Shown here piece by piece: positions 62,067 to 64,000 of a stretch of 64,000 bases of DNA. The stretch spans positions 1 through 64,000 of the forward strand of contig CAKZKT010000096.1 in assembly GCA_937124585.1 (NCBI GenBank), written 5' to 3'. Source of the DNA: an uncultured Anaerolineae bacterium (lineage in GTDB: Bacteria; Chloroflexota; Anaerolineae; CG2-30-64-16). Positions within the stretch are counted from its first letter, which is position 1; each line of letters begins with the position of its first letter. The notes under the pieces are model-generated. The model was not told the origin of the DNA, ran no database searches, and saw nothing but the letters and a program-made list of their open reading frames with translations. The position numbers were made by a program, and so were the translations under genes.

Positions 62067-63365
62067 TTACGCTTGTTGGGGCCGCATGGCTTTTTCGCGT
62101 TCAGCGCGTTCGTACATCTGGCCGCGCAGCACCTGCAGGTCATGGGGCACTGTGCGGGCGGCGAAGGTGAAGAAGAAGGCGCACACCAGCCACGTCGAGA
62201 CGCAGATCAGCAGAATGGCGTCGTGCAGCGAGGAGCGATCGGCGATTGCCCCGGCGATCAGAGGCGCTAGCGCTGCGCCGGCCGATTCGATCAGATACTG
62301 GATCGCGAGCGCGGTGCTGCGCACCTCGGGCAGGGTGATGTCATACACCGTTGCGACGACGTTGGGCGCGGCGAAGGGGATGAAGAGCGCCGTGAGCGCC
62401 AGCATGACCAGGAAGAGCCCCTGATTGGTTGCGGGCACGCCGAGCGTGAGGGTGAGCAGCACCGCGCCGGTCAGGACGCCGACTCCGGCGACGATCAGGC
62501 GGCCGCGTGGGGTGCGGCGGAAGAGCGCGTCGCCCAGCGCGCCGCCGAGCGGATAACCGGCCGCCAGTACCAGCACGGCCACGGCCATGGTCACGAACAA
62601 CATCGTGCCCGAGTAGCCGCGCTCCTTCTCCAGATAGGTGAAAAACCAGAAGGTGATCACGTTCCACGGAAAGACGCCGAAAAAGCCCTGCAGATACAGG
62701 GGCCGCAACGTGCGCTTCGAGAAGAGGGCGCGGGCGGTCGGCCAGCTGAAGCGATAGGTGGTGACCATCTCGATGCCGGCCATTTCCGGCTCGCTGCCTC
62801 CGCGCTTCGGCTCGCGCACGCCGAAGAAGATCACCGCAGCGAGGATGATGCCGAGGACGCCGGTGATGTAGAAGACGCCGCGCCAGCCGATGGTATCTTT
62901 GAGCCCCAGCGCCAGGATCATGCCGGCGAGGAAGCCGAGCGGCATGGCCAGCTCCAGGATGCCGTTGATCTTGCCGCGCATCTTGGGCGGGAAGTAGTCG
63001 GCGATCAGGCTGTAAATGCCCGGATAGCTGGAATCGTCAATGCCGGTGCTGGCGCGCGTGGCCAAGAAGGCGCGATAGCCCGGCGCAATGGCGTTCAGCC
63101 AGGTGGTGGCGCCCCAAATGAAAGAGGCCAGGGCCAGCAGTTTGGCGCGGCCATAGCGGTCGTACAGGTAGCCCCAAATCGGATAGAAGAGCGCCGCGAC
63201 GATCAGCGCGCCGGTGGAGACGGCACCCATCTGCGCCATCGTGATCTGAAAGGTGCGCATGATGTCGGGGGTCAGGGTGCTGATCAGCAGGCGATCCGAC
63301 TGATGCAGCAGCATGAAGGCGAAGAAGACAGCCACAACAAACCAGCGATGTCGGGTTGTGTGCAT
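62067..63365 (-). CDS. MFS transporter (spinster/OPA-like)
   Basis: The 432-residue, 12-TM protein is read from the ATG of MHTTRHRWF, with GGAG upstream. The first part shows MLLHQSDRLLISTLTPDIMR, YPIWGYLYDRYGRAKLLALA (MFS loop 2-3 motif) and STGIDDSSYPGIYSLIADYF. The pattern fits the spinster-like or ACS/OPA branch. Substrate unknown. The C-terminal tail is charged (YERAEREKAMRPQQA). Confidence 0.88.
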   Translation of the reverse strand: MHTTRHRWFVVAVFFAFMLLHQSDRLLISTLTPDIMRTFQITMAQMGAVSTGALIVAALFYPIWGYLYDRYGRAKLLALASFIWGATTWLNAIAPGYRAFLATRASTGIDDSSYPGIYSLIADYFPPKMRGKINGILELAMPLGFLAGMILALGLKDTIGWRGVFYITGVLGIILAAVIFFGVREPKRGGSEPEMAGIEMVTTYRFSWPTARALFSKRTLRPLYLQGFFGVFPWNVITFWFFTYLEKERGYSGTMLFVTMAVAVLVLAAGYPLGGALGDALFRRTPRGRLIVAGVGVLTGAVLLTLTLGVPATNQGLFLVMLALTALFIPFAAPNVVATVYDITLPEVRSTALAIQYLIESAGAALAPLIAGAIADRSSLHDAILLICVSTWLVCAFFFTFAARTVPHDLQVLRGQMYERAEREKAMRPQQA

Positions 63366-63426
63366 GGTGGCGCTCCGCTTGGCCGGAACTGGGCGACAGG
63401 CGCTCGCCTGCCGGCAGGATGATGTA

Positions 63427-63455
63427 AGGATAATGGGGAATTGGGCGCTTGTCAA
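63427..63455 (-). promoter_or_regulatory. Promoter of the MFS gene
   Basis: The minus strand has a perfect TTGACA, 17 bases and TATCCT about 65 bases before the MFS start codon. Confidence 0.7.
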
Positions 63456-63606
63456 GTGCTCGCGCGTGAGGGAGACATTTCAGAAGAATGAGCGCAAAGC
63501 TTTCGGGCCTCAGCTGCGCCGGCCGGCCCTGGTGTGCGCGCGTAAATCGGCTGCCGGTCGGGCCGGCCAGGCTCAGGGGATCATTTGAGCAGGGTCTGGC
63601 CAGAGC

Positions 63607-64000
63607 TCATCCCAGTCGGAACCAGGGCCGGTTCGCCCCTGCGGTCAGGAAAGGCCAGGGGATGGCGAGCAGGATCACGATCAGCGCCAGGCCGAAGAGC
63701 AGGGTGGCCAGCCGGAAACGCGCGGCCGCGGCGCGACGCTTCTTCAGGAGGACATTGCCGACATGGGCAAGCACCAGCGCGATGAGCATCAGGAAGAGGT
63801 GTTCGACTGCATAGAAGCGCACGACCGCATTGGACATGGCCGCACCGAAATTGCGCAGCGCGCCGGTCGTGATCGGGCTGGCGACGAAGTAGAGCAGCAG
63901 CCCAACCAGGAGCTGGACATCCAGAAGGATCGGGAAGCCGGCCGCCAGTCGGGCGTCGAGGTCGGTCCATTCGCGTCGGCCCAGCCAACCGAGCACGAAG
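63607..64000 (-). CDS. Cytochrome-b-like membrane protein (5' part beyond the window)
   Basis: The visible C-terminal part (about 131 residues) continues past the window edge, so the start is not here; a GTG at 63996 is in frame but unlikely. It reads GWLGRREWTDLDARLAAGFP, then four TM helices. LLDVQLLVGLLLYFVASPIT and AVEHLFLMLIALVLAHVGNV carry His residues that could ligate heme (EHLF, AHVG). It resembles uncharacterised cytochrome-b561-like membrane proteins found in Chloroflexota. Confidence 0.6.
   Translation of the reverse strand, partial: FVLGWLGRREWTDLDARLAAGFPILLDVQLLVGLLLYFVASPITTGALRNFGAAMSNAVVRFYAVEHLFLMLIALVLAHVGNVLLKKRRAAAARFRLATLLFGLALIVILLAIPWPFLTAGANRPWFRLG

Overview
The window is GC-rich, densely coding and free of insertion sequences, tRNAs, rRNAs and CRISPR arrays as far as I can see. 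The gene families suggest an environmental Chloroflexota (Anaerolineae/Caldilineae-like) bacterium. They include Thr/Pro-linker surface proteins, DUF2079 and GT39 membrane glycosyltransferases, a VTC/DUF4956 pair, long HPF, a Balon-like hibernation factor, two tandem Mrp operons, and small palindromic and microsatellite repeats in spacers and inside genes. The assignment is inferred from family content only.

0.1-9.7 kb: a secreted PLD-like protein diverges from a LysR regulator. A minus-strand module follows: a tandem-rhodanese exported protein, then a lipoprotein multiheme cytochrome c. The cytochrome frame is interrupted by one in-frame UGA. A hairpin right after it fits the bacterial SECIS rules, so I read it as one 486-residue, 11-heme selenocysteine protein. 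Next come a small ferredoxin, the DUF4956/VTC pair, a decayed enolase-superfamily gene and a Ca2+/Na+ exchanger.

9.7-23.7 kb: an ion-homeostasis island on the minus strand. It holds a CPA-type antiporter and then two complete Mrp antiporter gene sets head to tail (AB-C-D-E-F-G followed by A-B-C-D-E-F-G). The upstream set has an A-B fusion whose linker is made of microsatellite repeats. The downstream set ends in a MrpG-TrkA_C fusion. Several spacers carry purine/pyrimidine microsatellites or palindromic repeats.

23.7-31.1 kb: a scrap region (ferric-reductase fragment, truncated HepT toxin, intact MNT nucleotidyltransferase), an FAD oxidoreductase carrying in-frame palindromic repeats, a DHFR-like protein, a DUF1990-like protein, a frameshifted STAS protein and a Ca2+-type P-ATPase.

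31.3-46.1 kb: a Balon-like ribosome hibernation factor, an ABC transporter (fused permease plus ATPase with AAA-associated domain), a DegT aminotransferase, a YugP-type metallopeptidase, an SLC13 carrier, an M23 peptidase, a protoglobin divergent from an HxlR regulator, a YwiC-like protein and modABC.

46.1-57 kb: surface polysaccharide and glycosylation genes: an SDR epimerase, a frameshifted methyltransferase, a flippase/LPG-synthase-like protein, DUF2079, GT39, a secreted lipoprotein, two GT2 enzymes and a low-molecular-weight tyrosine phosphatase. 57.4-64 kb: hpf, a six-repeat Ig-like membrane-anchored protein, a membrane-anchored helix-hairpin-helix protein with seven 14-residue repeats, an MFS transporter, and the 3' part of a cytochrome-b-like membrane protein that runs off the window.

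Pseudogene and frameshift calls could be assembly errors. The Sec-cytochrome call rests on frame, export logic and RNA geometry that can be seen directly in the sequence.
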